A stretch of 64,000 bases of DNA from NCBI RefSeq assembly GCF_009760915.1, contig NZ_VIDQ01000005.1:1-64000 (forward strand), in the 5' to 3' direction. This document shows, in pieces, positions 16,610 through 25,614 of the stretch. Both the position numbers and the translations under genes were made by a program. The notes under the pieces were generated by a model, which was given only the letters and a program-made list of their open reading frames with translations, had not been told where the DNA came from and did not search any database. Source of the stretch: Azohydromonas aeria. Its GTDB lineage: Bacteria; Pseudomonadota; Gammaproteobacteria; Burkholderiales; Burkholderiaceae_C. How positions within the stretch are numbered: position 1 is the stretch's first letter; every line of letters begins with the position of its first letter.

Positions 16610-17848
16610 ATGTCCGTTTCCCCACCCCCGGCGCGCGCAGCCGTCTCCCCCGCCATGGCCGCGCTCGCCCTGGCCCTGCTGCTGGGCCTGCAGCCCGTCA
16701 CCACGGACCTGTACCTGCCCGCGCTGCCGCGCCTGACGCACGCCTTCGACGCCACCCCGGCGCAGAGCCAGCTCACCATGTCGGCGCTGATGCTGGCCTT
16801 CGGCATCGGGCAGCTGTTCTGGGGCCCGGTGGCCGACCGCTTCGGGCGCCGCCCGGTGCTGCTGCTCAACCTCGCGCTCTACACGCTGGCCAGCCTGGCC
16901 GCGACGCTGGCGCCGGCCATGGGCTGGATGGTGCTGGCGCGCACGCTGCAGGGCGCCGCGCTCGCGGCCGCGGTCGTGTGCGCGCGCGCCATGGTGCGCG
17001 ACCTGTACGAGCCGCACGAGGGCGCGCACGTCATGTCCAAGGGCATGTCGGGGCTGGGCGTCATCGCCATCGCCTCGCCGCTGCTGGGCGGCGCGCTGGC
17101 GGCCACGCTGGGCTGGCGCGCGCCGCTGGCAGCGGTGACGTGCGTCGGCGCCGTGGCCCTGGCCTTCGTCGCGACGCGGCTGCCGGAGTCGCTGGTGCCC
17201 GGCGCCCGCAACCCGCACGCGCTGCGCCTGGGGCCGCTGGCGCGCTCGGTGGGCGCGGTGCTGGCGCACCGGACCTTCCGCGCCTGGTCGGCGCTGGTGG
17301 CCTGCACCTACGGCGGGCTGTTCGCCATCCTGGTGATGTCCTCCTTCGTCTACATCCAGGTGCTGGGCCTGACGCCGGCGCAGTTCGGCCTGGCCCTGGC
17401 CTCGGGCTCGGTGGCCTACCTCACCGGCACCTTCTTCTGCCGGCGCTGGCTGCTGCGCCACGGCCTGGACGGCGCGGTGCGCCGCGGCGCGGCCTTCAGC
17501 CTGGTCGGCGGCGTGTCCCTGGCGGTGCTGGCGCTGGCCGGGGTGCAGGCGGTGTGGGCGGTGCTCATCCCGCAGTGGATCTACTGCTTCGGCCACGGCA
17601 TCCACCAGCCCTGCGGACAGGCCGGCGCGGTGGGCCCGTTCCCGCGCAGCGCCGGCGTGGCGTCGGCGCTCAACGGTTTCATCCTGGCGACGGTGGCCTT
17701 CCTGGTGGGCCTGTGGACCGGGCGCGCCATGGACGGCAGCACGCTGCCGCTGGGCCTGGCGGTGGGCTTCTTCGGCATCGCTACCGCCACCGTGGGCTGG
17801 ACGCTGGTGCAGCGCCACGGCGTGCTGCGGCGCGCGCAGGCGGCATGA
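16610..17848 (+). CDS. MFS drug-resistance transporter, Bcr/CflA family
   Basis: A 412-residue inner-membrane antiporter with 12 predicted transmembrane helices. Helix 1 carries the family motif [13 protein letters not shown]. Loop 2-3 has the MFS motif [14 protein letters not shown], and [25 protein letters not shown] matches the Bcr/CflA helix 4-5 region. Members export chloramphenicol, bicyclomycin, sulfonamides or other small molecules by proton antiport; the substrate here is not predictable. The last helices contain histidine-bearing segments ([13 protein letters not shown]). It follows a strong terminator and overlaps or abuts miaA, so the two are probably one transcript. Confidence 0.88.
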   Translation: MSVSPPPARAAVSPAMAALALALLLGLQPVTTDLYLPALPRLTHAFDATPAQSQLTMSALMLAFGIGQLFWGPVADRFGRRPVLLLNLALYTLASLAATLAPAMGWMVLARTLQGAALAAAVVCARAMVRDLYEPHEGAHVMSKGMSGLGVIAIASPLLGGALAATLGWRAPLAAVTCVGAVALAFVATRLPESLVPGARNPHALRLGPLARSVGAVLAHRTFRAWSALVACTYGGLFAILVMSSFVYIQVLGLTPAQFGLALASGSVAYLTGTFFCRRWLLRHGLDGAVRRGAAFSLVGGVSLAVLALAGVQAVWAVLIPQWIYCFGHGIHQPCGQAGAVGPFPRSAGVASALNGFILATVAFLVGLWTGRAMDGSTLPLGLAVGFFGIATATVGWTLVQRHGVLRRAQAA

Positions 17849-17859
17849 AGGGGCCGGCG

Positions 17860-18837
17860 ATGCACGACCAGCCCTCCCCCGGCGGCCTGCCCTGGATCGC
17901 CCTGGCCGGCCCCACCGCCAGCGGCAAGACCGCCCTGGCGCTGGCGCTGGCCGGGCGGCTGCAGCGGCCGGTGGAGATCGTCAGCGTGGACTCCGCGCTG
18001 GTGTACCGCGGCATGGACATCGGCACGGCCAAGCCGACGGCCGAGGAGCGCGCGCGCGTGCCGCACCACCTCATCGACCTGATCGACCCGGCCGAGAGCT
18101 ACTCCGCCGCCCGCTTCGTGGCCGACGCGCAGGCCGCCATGGCGCAGATCCGCGCGCGCGGCGCGCTGCCGCTGCTGGTGGGCGGGACGATGCTGTACTT
18201 CAAGGCGCTCATCGACGGCCTCGACGAGATGCCGCCCTCGGTGCCCGCCGTGCGCGCCGAGATCGAGGCGCGGGCGGCGGCCCGGGGCACGCCGGCGCTG
18301 CATGCCGAGCTGGCGCAGGTGGACCCGGCCACGGCCCGGCGCCTGGCGCCGGGCGACACGCAGCGCATCTGCCGGGCACTGGAGGTCCACCGGATCAGCG
18401 GCCGGCCGATTTCCGATTTCCACCGCGACAAGGAGGCGAAGGCGCCCGAAGGGCTGTTCCTGTCGCTGGAACCGCAGTCGCGCGCCTGGCTGCATGAGCG
18501 CATCGGGTTGCGCTTCCGGCAGATGCTGGACGCGGGTTTCCTGGACGAGGTGGCCCGGTTGCGCGCGCGCGGCGACCTGGACATCGACCTGCCCTCGATG
18601 CGCTGCGTGGGCTACCGGCAGGCCTGGGAGGCGCTGGACGCGGGCCTGTCGGGCGCCGCGCTGCGCGCGCGCGTGCTGGAGACCGGCAGCGCCGCGACGC
18701 GGCAGCTGGCCAAGCGCCAGCTCACCTGGCTGCGCGGCATGCCGTGGCGCGTGACGCTGGCGTGCGACGCGCCCGACGTGCTCGAAGCGCTGCTGCGGGC
18801 GGCCGGGCTGGCGGCTGGAACGGAAACGGAGCGCTGA
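17860..18837 (+). CDS. miaA: tRNA dimethylallyltransferase
   Basis: Transfers an isopentenyl group to A37 of tRNAs that read UNN codons. The 325-residue protein has the P-loop [61 protein letters not shown] and the [12 protein letters not shown] tRNA-contact region, and ends with [14 protein letters not shown]. An AAGGGG site six bases before the ATG at 17860 favours that start. An ATG at 17845 would add five residues and overlap the MFS stop as ATGA, so translational coupling is also possible. No terminator is seen before the convergent gene at 18854. Confidence 0.96.
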   Translation: MHDQPSPGGLPWIALAGPTASGKTALALALAGRLQRPVEIVSVDSALVYRGMDIGTAKPTAEERARVPHHLIDLIDPAESYSAARFVADAQAAMAQIRARGALPLLVGGTMLYFKALIDGLDEMPPSVPAVRAEIEARAAARGTPALHAELAQVDPATARRLAPGDTQRICRALEVHRISGRPISDFHRDKEAKAPEGLFLSLEPQSRAWLHERIGLRFRQMLDAGFLDEVARLRARGDLDIDLPSMRCVGYRQAWEALDAGLSGAALRARVLETGSAATRQLAKRQLTWLRGMPWRVTLACDAPDVLEALLRAAGLAAGTETER

Positions 18838-18853
18838 GCCGCGGTTTCCGCGT

Positions 18854-19309
18854 TCAGTGGCGCTGCCTGCGCATGCGCGCCCGGACTTCGATGGCGAACT
18901 CGCTGGGGGACGGCGGCGAAATCAGCGTCAATTGCGGGCCGTGGCGGATTTCCAGCCGCCGCAGCGACAGCGCCGGCGCCGTGGCCGGGTTGTAGCTGCT
19001 GCGCATCGACTTGATTTCCTTGTACGGAATTTCCCAGCGCTGCACGCCGCAGCGCACCAGCACGTGGTCCGGCATGAGCGTGTAGCGGCAGGGCAGCGCC
19101 GTCAGCCGCAATACCAGCGTCAGGAAAATGCCGAAAACCCAGGCCAGCTCGTTTTCCTGCACGATGCCTTCATACAGGATGCCCGCGTAAATCAGGACGA
19201 GCAAAAGCACGATCCATAAATCCACGCGGGACTTGTAAGTCACGGGCGGCAAGAAGTTTTGGTCCGCTTCGTACTGCTCGGTGTCACTGAAACGTTCGCG
19301 GGAGCGCAT
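18854..19309 (-). CDS. Membrane protein with a bacterial PH-like (YyaB-type) domain
   Basis: A 151-residue protein: polar N-terminus (MRSRERFSDTEQYEADQNF), two close hydrophobic segments (about 34-52 and 58-78), then a domain (about 80-140) reading CRYTLMPDHVLVRCGVQRWEIPYKEIKSMRSS and LEIRHGPQLTLISPPSPSEF. That pattern (YTLxxDxLxxxxG…IPYxxIxxV, then ISPxxxxxF) is typical of YyaB-like bacterial PH domains, which follow transmembrane pairs and face the cytosol. Function is unknown. The frame is open to 19414, but the ATG at 19309 fits the hydropathy better. It is convergent with miaA, 16 nt from its stop. Confidence 0.8.
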   Translation of the reverse strand: MRSRERFSDTEQYEADQNFLPPVTYKSRVDLWIVLLLVLIYAGILYEGIVQENELAWVFGIFLTLVLRLTALPCRYTLMPDHVLVRCGVQRWEIPYKEIKSMRSSYNPATAPALSLRRLEIRHGPQLTLISPPSPSEFAIEVRARMRRQRH

Positions 19310-19525
19310 GAAATTTCCAGAGCAGCCGTGCCCTAACCGGTAAAGGACCCATGGTGCGGCTTGCAGGAACCTTGCTGCAATCCGTGTGCCCCATGCGCCC
19401 GGCAGACGGCGCACGATTCGTGACGTCCATCACGGAAATGGCCGACTTGTCGTCGCCGGGACGCGACAGCGGCCCTGACGGGCGTGTGGAGTCGCGCGGC
19501 GGCATGGTCAAGGCGTGGAGGCCGC

Positions 19526-20224
19526 TCAGCGCAGGGCCGCCGCCGACGGGATTTCCGACACGCCCAGGAACGGCCAGTCGCCCAGGCGCAATGTCGCGAT
19601 CAACTCGAAGCGGTCCGGGCCCAGCGGCCGGAACACGGCGATGGTGCCCATCTCGATCAGGTCCAGCACCGGGTGCACGGCGTAATTGCCGCGCTGCGCA
19701 TGCGACACCAGCACGGTATTCGTCCCGGCTTCGGGCGGCGTGGACAACTCCTTCCTGTACGCCGCCAGCAACTCCTGCCGATCGCGGCCCATGCTGGTCC
19801 AGGTCATGAAATCGTTGAGGTTTTCCGAGGTCTGCACCGGCCCCAGGCGCAACAGTTCGGCGCTTTTCTGGGCGCGACATAAATTTCCCGCCACGACCCG
19901 GCCGACGGGAATCTTCAGGTCACGCATGTAGGTGCCGACCAGGTTGGCCTCGACCGTGCCGCGCGGGCTGATGCGGCGCTGCTCGCGGCAATCCTTCCAG
20001 TATTCCCTGTTGGCGTAATTGTCCTCGCCCACGTCGGCATGGGTGTGGCGCATGAACAATATGAAACCGCCGGTGCGCAGCAATTCCAGCAAAGGCTTGC
20101 CGGGCTCGGGGGTGCGGGATTGGGCAGCGGCTGCAAATGAAATACAGAGCAGTAGAGCAGTCCGCAAAATATCAGCCAGTTTCTTCACCACACTGTGACT
20201 CCACGATATTGAAATGGTTTTCAT
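19526..20224 (-). CDS. Exported histidine phosphatase superfamily (branch 1) protein
   Basis: A 232-residue protein with an N-terminal signal peptide (hydrophobic 22-34, likely cleavage in SFAAAAQS). The histidine phosphatase motif appears as LFMRHTHADVG, with RHT where RHG is usual. The second active-site histidine is in NTVLVSHAQRGNYAV and a conserved arginine is in GNLCRAQKSAELL. Substrate is unknown; the signal peptide puts it in the periplasm. The frame is open to 20359, but the ATG at 20224 gives a typical leader and follows AGGGA. Its 5' half and upstream region are clearly less GC-rich than neighbours, so it may have been acquired separately. Confidence 0.8.
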   Translation of the reverse strand: MKTISISWSHSVVKKLADILRTALLLCISFAAAAQSRTPEPGKPLLELLRTGGFILFMRHTHADVGEDNYANREYWKDCREQRRISPRGTVEANLVGTYMRDLKIPVGRVVAGNLCRAQKSAELLRLGPVQTSENLNDFMTWTSMGRDRQELLAAYRKELSTPPEAGTNTVLVSHAQRGNYAVHPVLDLIEMGTIAVFRPLGPDRFELIATLRLGDWPFLGVSEIPSAAALR

Positions 20225-20357
20225 GCCAAAATAGTTCCCTGGAAGTGCAGGCGGACAAAAAACCATCGAAACCCATTTTCGGTGCGCTACCGCACTGAGA
20301 TAGGCCCCGGTTTTGCTGATAACGTCCACAGCGTCTGTGAAATCCATCACAACTTCC

Positions 20358-21011
20358 ATGCTTCAAATCAAGTCCTTAGAAAAACACTACGCCTCCACCC
20401 CCGTCTTCACCGGCGTGAGCCTGGAGGCCGCGCCGGGCGACTTCATTGCCATCCTGGGAGAGTCGGGCGTGGGCAAGTCCACGCTGCTGAACTGCATCGC
20501 CGGGCTGGACGAGGCCGGCGGCGGCTCGGTCCGGCTTGACGGCGTGGACGTGTTCCAGCTCGGCGAGGAGGCGCGCGCGCGCTGGCGCCGGGAGAAGCTC
20601 GGCTTCGTGTTCCAGGCGTTCCACGTGCTGCCGCACCTGTCGGTGAGCCAGAACGTCGCCCTGCCCCTGCTGCTGCTGCAGCGCCCCGACCCCGCGCGCG
20701 TGCGGCACATGCTGGCCGTGGTCGGGCTGGAGGGCTTCGACGACCGCCTGCCGCGCACGCTCTCCGGCGGGCAGTTGCAGCGCGTGGCCATCGCGCGGGC
20801 GCTGGTGCACAAGCCGGCGCTGCTGCTGGCCGACGAGCCCACCGGCAACCTCGATCCGGGCACCGCCGAGCGCGTGCTCACCCTGCTGCTGGAACAGGCG
20901 CGCGCCGAAGGCGCCATCTGCCTGCTGGTCACGCACTCCCAGGCCGCGGCCCGGCGCGCCGACCGCGCGCTGCGCCTGACCGCCACCGGCTTCGAGGCGG
21001 TGACGGCGTGA
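20358..21011 (+). CDS. ABC transporter ATP-binding protein (LolD/MacB type)
   Basis: A 217-residue ATPase with Walker A in LGESGVGKST, Q-loop FVFQAFHVLPHLSV, signature LSGGQLQRVAIARAL, Walker B LLLADEPTGNLD and the switch histidine in LLVTHSQAAA. It belongs to the class that powers FtsX-type permeases, which move lipoproteins or other substrates out of the inner membrane rather than import solutes. It shares a GTGA overlap with the downstream permease gene, so the two are translationally coupled. The ATG at 20358 (MLQIKSLEKHY) is used; an upstream in-frame ATG at 20313 lies in the divergent promoter region shared with the phosphatase gene. Confidence 0.92.
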   Translation: MLQIKSLEKHYASTPVFTGVSLEAAPGDFIAILGESGVGKSTLLNCIAGLDEAGGGSVRLDGVDVFQLGEEARARWRREKLGFVFQAFHVLPHLSVSQNVALPLLLLQRPDPARVRHMLAVVGLEGFDDRLPRTLSGGQLQRVAIARALVHKPALLLADEPTGNLDPGTAERVLTLLLEQARAEGAICLLVTHSQAAARRADRALRLTATGFEAVTA

Positions 21012-23512
21012 ATCAGTGGCTGATCCAGCTGGTGCTGCCCGAGTGGCGGGCGCACCCGTGGCGGCTGGCGGTGGCGGTGCTGTCGGTGGCGCTGGGCGTG
21101 GCGCTGGCCTTCTCGGTGCAGCTCATCAACCGCTCCGCGCTGGACGAGTTCTCCAATGCCGCGCGCGCCGCCGCCGGCGAGCCCGACCTGAGCCTGCGCA
21201 GCCCGGCACTCGACGGCTTCGACGACGCCTGGTTCGAGCGCGTCGCGCTCTCGCCGCTGGTGCAGGCCGCCAGTCCGGTGCTGGAGGTGGACGCCGCCGC
21301 GCTCGACGCCGCCGGGCAGCGCGTCAGCCTGAAGCTGCTGGGCGTGGACGCGCTGCGCGTGGCGCCGCTGGCCGCGTCGCTGATGCCGGTGCCGATGAAG
21401 GGCGCCGCGCTCACCGCCTTCCTGGAACCCGACGCCGTTTTCCTCAACCCGGCCGCGCTCAAGCGCCTCGGCCTGCAGCCCGGTGCCGAGCTGGCACTGC
21501 AGCAGGGGCTGGAGCGGCGCGCGTTCCGCGTGCTGGGCACCGTCACGGCCGGCGGCGCGCCGCTGGCGGTGATGGACATCGCCGCGGCGCAGGCGCGCTT
21601 CGCGCCGGGTCGGCTGTCGCGGGTGGACATCCGGCTCGCCGCCGGCGCCGACGCCGCCGCGCTGCGCCGCGCGCTGGCGCTGCCCGGCGACCTGCAGCTG
21701 GCCGAGCCGGGCACGGCGGCGCAGCGGGTGTCGGACCTGTCGCGCGCCTACCGCGTCAACCTGACGGTGCTGGCGCTGGTGGCGCTGTTCGTCGGCGGCT
21801 TCCTGGTGTTCTCGGTGCTGGCGCTGTCGGTGTCGCAGCGCACGCCGCAGTTGGCGCTGCTGGGCGTGCTGGGCCTGTCGCCGGCGCAGCGCCGGCGCCT
21901 GGTGCTGGCCGAGTCGGCCGCCATCGGGGTGCTGGGCAGCGGCATCGGGCTGGCGCTGGGCACGGCGCTGGCCGCGCTGGCGCTGCGCTGGCTCGCCGGC
22001 GACCTGGGCGGCGGCTATTTCCCGGGCATCGCCCCGCCGCTGCGCTTTTCCGTGCCGGCGGCGCTGGTGTTCGGCGCGCTGGGCGTGGTGGCGGCGCTGG
22101 CCGGCGGCTGGTGGCCGGCGCAGCTGGCCGCGCGCATGGCGCCGGCGCAGGCGCTCAAGGGACTCGGCGGCACCCTCGCCCCAGCCCCGGCCTGGCGCGC
22201 GCCGGCGCTGCTAGCGCTGGGCGGGCTGCTGGCGCTGCTGCCGCCGGTGCTGGACCTGCCACTGCCGGCCTACGCCTCGGTGGCCTGCCTGCTGCTGGGC
22301 GGCATCGCCATCGTGCCGGCTGCGGTGACGCTGCTGCTGGCCCGGCTGAAGCCGCGCGGCGCGCTGGCGCTGCTGGCGGTGCAGCGCGCGCGCCACGAGC
22401 AGCACGCCGCCGCGGTGGCCATGGCCGGCGTGGTGTCGAGCCTGAGCCTGGCGGTGGCGCTGACGGTGATGGTGGCGAGCTTTCGCAACGGCGTGGCGCA
22501 GTGGCTCGACGCGGTGCTGCCGGCCGACCTGTACGTGCGCGGCGGCACGCAGGGCCAGGGTGACACCGCCTTCCTGCCGCCGGGCTTCGTGGCCGCGGCG
22601 GCGCGGGTCGAGGGCGTGGCGCGCGTCGAGGGCATCCGCGCCCGGCCGCTGCAGCTCGACCCGGCGCGGCCGGCGGTGACGCTGGTGGCGCGGCCCATCG
22701 CCGACCCGGCGCGCGACCTGCCCCTGCTCGGCCGCCCGATCGCCGCCCCGCCGGGCGATGCCCTGCCGGCCGTGTACGTGAGCGAGGCCATGGTGGACCT
22801 CTACGGCGCCCGGCCCGGCACCGAGCTGCGGCTGCCGCTGGGCACGGGCGCGCCCGTGGCGGTGCGGGTGCTTGGCGTGTGGCGCGACTACGCGCGCCAG
22901 TTCGGCGCCGTGGCCCTGGACGACGCGGCGTACCGGCGCCTGACCGGCGACGCGCGCGTCAACGACCTGGCGCTGTGGCTCGCGCCCGACGCGGCGCTGG
23001 ACAGCGTGCAGCAGCGGCTGCGCGCGCTCGTGCCCGACGCCGGCCTGCTGGAGTTCGCGCAGCCGGGCGAGATCCGGCGCATCTCGCTGGGCATCTTCGA
23101 CCGCAGCTTCGCCGTCACCTACTACCTGCAGGCCGTGGCCATCGGCATCGGGCTGTTCGGCATCGCCGCCAGCTTCTCGGCGCAGGTGATGGCGCGCCGG
23201 CGCGAGTTCGGGCTGCTCGCGCACCTGGGCTTCACCCGGCGCCAGGTCGTCGGCGTGGTCGGCGGCGAAGGCGCGGCCTGGACCGCCGCCGGGGCGCTGG
23301 TCGGGCTCGGCCTCGGGATCCTGGTCAGCGTGGTGCTGGTGAAGGTCGTGAATCCGCAGAGCTTCCACTGGACCATGGAGCTGCTGCTGCCCTGGGCACG
23401 GCTGGGCCTGCTGTGCGCGGCGGTGGTCGCGGCCGGCACCCTGACCGCCGCGCTCAGCGCCCGCGCCGCCGCCGGGCGCGACGCGGTGCTGGCGGTCAAA
23501 GAGGACTGGTAG
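21008..23512 (+). CDS. FtsX-family ABC transporter permease
   Basis: An 834-residue inner-membrane protein with one N-terminal helix, a large periplasmic domain (about 45-240), and a first FtsX-type triplet of helices (about 250-385). A second helical pair and periplasmic domain (about 390-690) follow, then a C-terminal FtsX triplet (about 705-825) with MARRREFGLLAHLGFTRRQV. This double-FtsX layout is that of large predicted permeases (YbbP-like). Start is a GTG overlapping the ATPase stop. A related three-gene set (ATPase, FtsX permease, AttH-like lipocalin) is known in proteobacteria; here the AttH gene follows after an intervening sulfatase. Confidence 0.9.
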   Translation: MNQWLIQLVLPEWRAHPWRLAVAVLSVALGVALAFSVQLINRSALDEFSNAARAAAGEPDLSLRSPALDGFDDAWFERVALSPLVQAASPVLEVDAAALDAAGQRVSLKLLGVDALRVAPLAASLMPVPMKGAALTAFLEPDAVFLNPAALKRLGLQPGAELALQQGLERRAFRVLGTVTAGGAPLAVMDIAAAQARFAPGRLSRVDIRLAAGADAAALRRALALPGDLQLAEPGTAAQRVSDLSRAYRVNLTVLALVALFVGGFLVFSVLALSVSQRTPQLALLGVLGLSPAQRRRLVLAESAAIGVLGSGIGLALGTALAALALRWLAGDLGGGYFPGIAPPLRFSVPAALVFGALGVVAALAGGWWPAQLAARMAPAQALKGLGGTLAPAPAWRAPALLALGGLLALLPPVLDLPLPAYASVACLLLGGIAIVPAAVTLLLARLKPRGALALLAVQRARHEQHAAAVAMAGVVSSLSLAVALTVMVASFRNGVAQWLDAVLPADLYVRGGTQGQGDTAFLPPGFVAAAARVEGVARVEGIRARPLQLDPARPAVTLVARPIADPARDLPLLGRPIAAPPGDALPAVYVSEAMVDLYGARPGTELRLPLGTGAPVAVRVLGVWRDYARQFGAVALDDAAYRRLTGDARVNDLALWLAPDAALDSVQQRLRALVPDAGLLEFAQPGEIRRISLGIFDRSFAVTYYLQAVAIGIGLFGIAASFSAQVMARRREFGLLAHLGFTRRQVVGVVGGEGAAWTAAGALVGLGLGILVSVVLVKVVNPQSFHWTMELLLPWARLGLLCAAVVAAGTLTAALSARAAAGRDAVLAVKEDW

Positions 23513-23571
23513 GGCCGCCCGGCCCGGCAGGCCCGGCCCGCGCCGCCGCCCCGTGCCTGCTGGCGCACTCA

Positions 23572-23615
23572 GGAAAACCGCCCGGCGGGTTCGCGTTCCC
23601 GCGGGCGGCGTTTCC
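23572..23615. terminator. Hairpin after the ABC permease gene
   Basis: A long stem: GGAAAA and CCGCCCGGCGGG pair (one bulged G) with CCCGCGGGCGG and TTTCC around an 8-nt loop. The A run on one side and T run on the other give terminator character in both directions. It occupies part of the 366-nt gap 23513-23878, whose remainder (about 23620-23878) shows no gene and presumably holds the sulfatase promoter. Confidence 0.65.
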
Positions 23616-23878
23616 CCTGCAATTGCACGCCTTCGAATGCGGGCACGGCCACGCCAGCCGCCCCCTGCATATTCGTCGGCCCGGCGCGCCCTGAAGCACT
23701 GTTTACGATTTGTCGGGGTTATTTCCGGCCCGGGCCGCTAAAACGGCCTTTCCAGCCGGCGGCGGCTTCGAACCGATATACCCGGGACACACCCGAATAT
23801 CCCCGAACCCGGATAACGGCCAGGAAAGATTCAGTTGCTTTTGGACCACTCTCGGAAAACAGGAAGGAACCCGCCGCG

Positions 23879-25438
23879 ATGAAGTCGTTATTGATCTTGC
23901 GATGGCTGCTGGGGCCGCTGGCGGCACTGGCGCTGGGCGCGCTGCTGGCCGGGCCGGCCGCGGCGCAGGGGCGGCCCAACATCCTGTACATCCTGGTGGA
24001 CGACATGGAGCACGAGCTCTACCAGTACCTGCCCAAGACGCGTGCGCTCATCGAGCAGCAGGGCGTGCTCTTCAACCAGAATTTCACGAGCCTGTCGCTG
24101 TGCTGCCCCTCGCGCGTGAGCACGCTGCGCGGCCAGTATGCGCACAACACCGGCATATTCACCAATGCTTGGCCCAACGGCGGTTTCGCCAAGTTCCATA
24201 CCGACGGGCTGGAGAATTCCACCGTCGCCACCTGGCTGCAGGGCGCGGGTTACCGCACCGCGCTGATCGGCAAATACCTCAACGGCTATCCCAATACCGA
24301 TGTGGGCCCGCATTACATTCCGCCGGGCTGGAGCTACTGGTGGAGCCCCAACGGGGGCAAGCCCTACACCCAGTACAACTACAGCATCAATTTCAACGGC
24401 CGCACCGTCAGCTACGGCAACCGCGCCGCGGACCACTTCAACGACGTGCTCACGGCCCAGGCCAACGCCTTCATGCGCGAGTCGGCGGCCGACGCCGCGA
24501 AGAAGCCCTTCTTCCTGTTCCTCAACCCGACGCTGCCGCACGTGCCGGCCAATGCGCCCAAGCGCTACACCGGGCTGCTCACCGACGTGAAGATGCCGCG
24601 CCCGCCCTCGTTCAACGAGGCCGACGTCAGCGACAAGCCATCCTGGCTGCGCCGGCTGCCGCTGCTCACCAGCTCGCAGATCGCGCACATGGAGATGAAC
24701 TACGTCAAGCGCCGGCAGTCGCTGCTGGCGGTGGACGACATGGTCGAGAGCCTGGTCAAGACGCTGCGCGACACCGGGCAGCTGGCCAACACCTACGTCT
24801 TCTTCAGCTCGGACAACGGCTGGCACCAGGGCCAGCACCGGCTGCCGCTGGGCAAGTCGCGCCTGTACGAGGAGGACATCCGCGTGCCGCTGGCCGTGCG
24901 CGGCCCGGGCATCGCGGTCGGGCGCACGGTGAACAAGCTCAGCGCCAACGTGGACCTGGCCCCCACCTTCGCGCAGATCGCCGGCGTCGCGCCGCCGGCC
25001 TACGTGGACGGGCGTTCGCTGGTGCCGCTGTTCGCCGGCCCGAATCCGCCCACTTGGCGCCAGGCGCTGCTGCTGGAGAGCCACACCGGCAACGCCGGCG
25101 AGGCCGCCGAGAGCGACCCCGCCGGCAGCCCCGGCACCGACCCCGGGCTGCTGGAGCCGCCCGACCAGGACGCCGCGGTGCTGGCGCCCTCGCCGGCCTT
25201 CGTCTACCGCGGCCTGCGCACGGCCTTCGGCTCCACCTTCGCGCTCTACGACATCGGCGAGGGCGAGTACTACGACCTCTACCTCGACCCGTACCAGCTG
25301 ACCAACCGCTACAACGGCATGAACGCCACGCTCAAGGCCGCGCTCACGGACCAGCTCAACGCCATGCGCAACGCCGCGGGCCAGGCGCTGCGCAACGCCG
25401 AGGAGGTGCCCGCCGGCCGCCGCCCGGGCAGCCGCTGA
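23879..25438 (+). CDS. Exported sulfatase (type I, formylglycine-dependent)
   Basis: Hydrolyses a sulfate ester. The 519-residue protein has a signal peptide (1-30, ending AAAQ), metal-binding aspartates in NILYILVDDM, and the sulfatase signature CCPSRVSTLRGQYAHNTG. Cysteine 75 is the predicted formylglycine precursor. Other features are IGKYLNGYPN, FFLFLNPTLPH, and the second metal site in VFFSSDNGWHQGQHRLPLGKS. The fold resembles N-acetylglucosamine-6-sulfatase/arylsulfatase relatives. No formylglycine-generating enzyme gene is in the window, so maturation needs one elsewhere. An AGGAAGG site precedes the ATG. It lies between the FtsX permease and AttH-like genes, which elsewhere are usually neighbours. 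Confidence 0.9.
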   Translation: MKSLLILRWLLGPLAALALGALLAGPAAAQGRPNILYILVDDMEHELYQYLPKTRALIEQQGVLFNQNFTSLSLCCPSRVSTLRGQYAHNTGIFTNAWPNGGFAKFHTDGLENSTVATWLQGAGYRTALIGKYLNGYPNTDVGPHYIPPGWSYWWSPNGGKPYTQYNYSINFNGRTVSYGNRAADHFNDVLTAQANAFMRESAADAAKKPFFLFLNPTLPHVPANAPKRYTGLLTDVKMPRPPSFNEADVSDKPSWLRRLPLLTSSQIAHMEMNYVKRRQSLLAVDDMVESLVKTLRDTGQLANTYVFFSSDNGWHQGQHRLPLGKSRLYEEDIRVPLAVRGPGIAVGRTVNKLSANVDLAPTFAQIAGVAPPAYVDGRSLVPLFAGPNPPTWRQALLLESHTGNAGEAAESDPAGSPGTDPGLLEPPDQDAAVLAPSPAFVYRGLRTAFGSTFALYDIGEGEYYDLYLDPYQLTNRYNGMNATLKAALTDQLNAMRNAAGQALRNAEEVPAGRRPGSR

Positions 25439-25464
25439 AGCGAAGGATTTCCAGGTTATGGGGT

Positions 25465-25490
25465 GGCGCTGCGCTCCGGGCAGCGCCTTC
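25465..25490 (+). terminator. Weak terminator-like hairpin after the sulfatase gene
   Basis: GGCGCTGC / GCAGCGCC stem with a 7-nt loop, followed only by TTCT. It is a good hairpin but a poor T tract, so termination would be partial and some read-through to the next gene is possible. Confidence 0.45.
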
Positions 25491-25614
25491 TGGGCGCCGG
25501 TGCCTTGCGACGAGGGCCCGGCGCTTTTTCTTTTCCCCCGCTGCGCTACAGGCCGCATTGCACGGGCACGGGCATGACGCCGCGGCGGCTCGCCGCCTGC
25601 CCCGGCTGCCTACC

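Noticed and set aside
14024..17818. 1264-residue minus-strand open frame
   Set aside because: Spans the ligase, pseudouridine synthase and MFS genes; its repeats are the complement of the 36-bp array, not a separate repeat protein.
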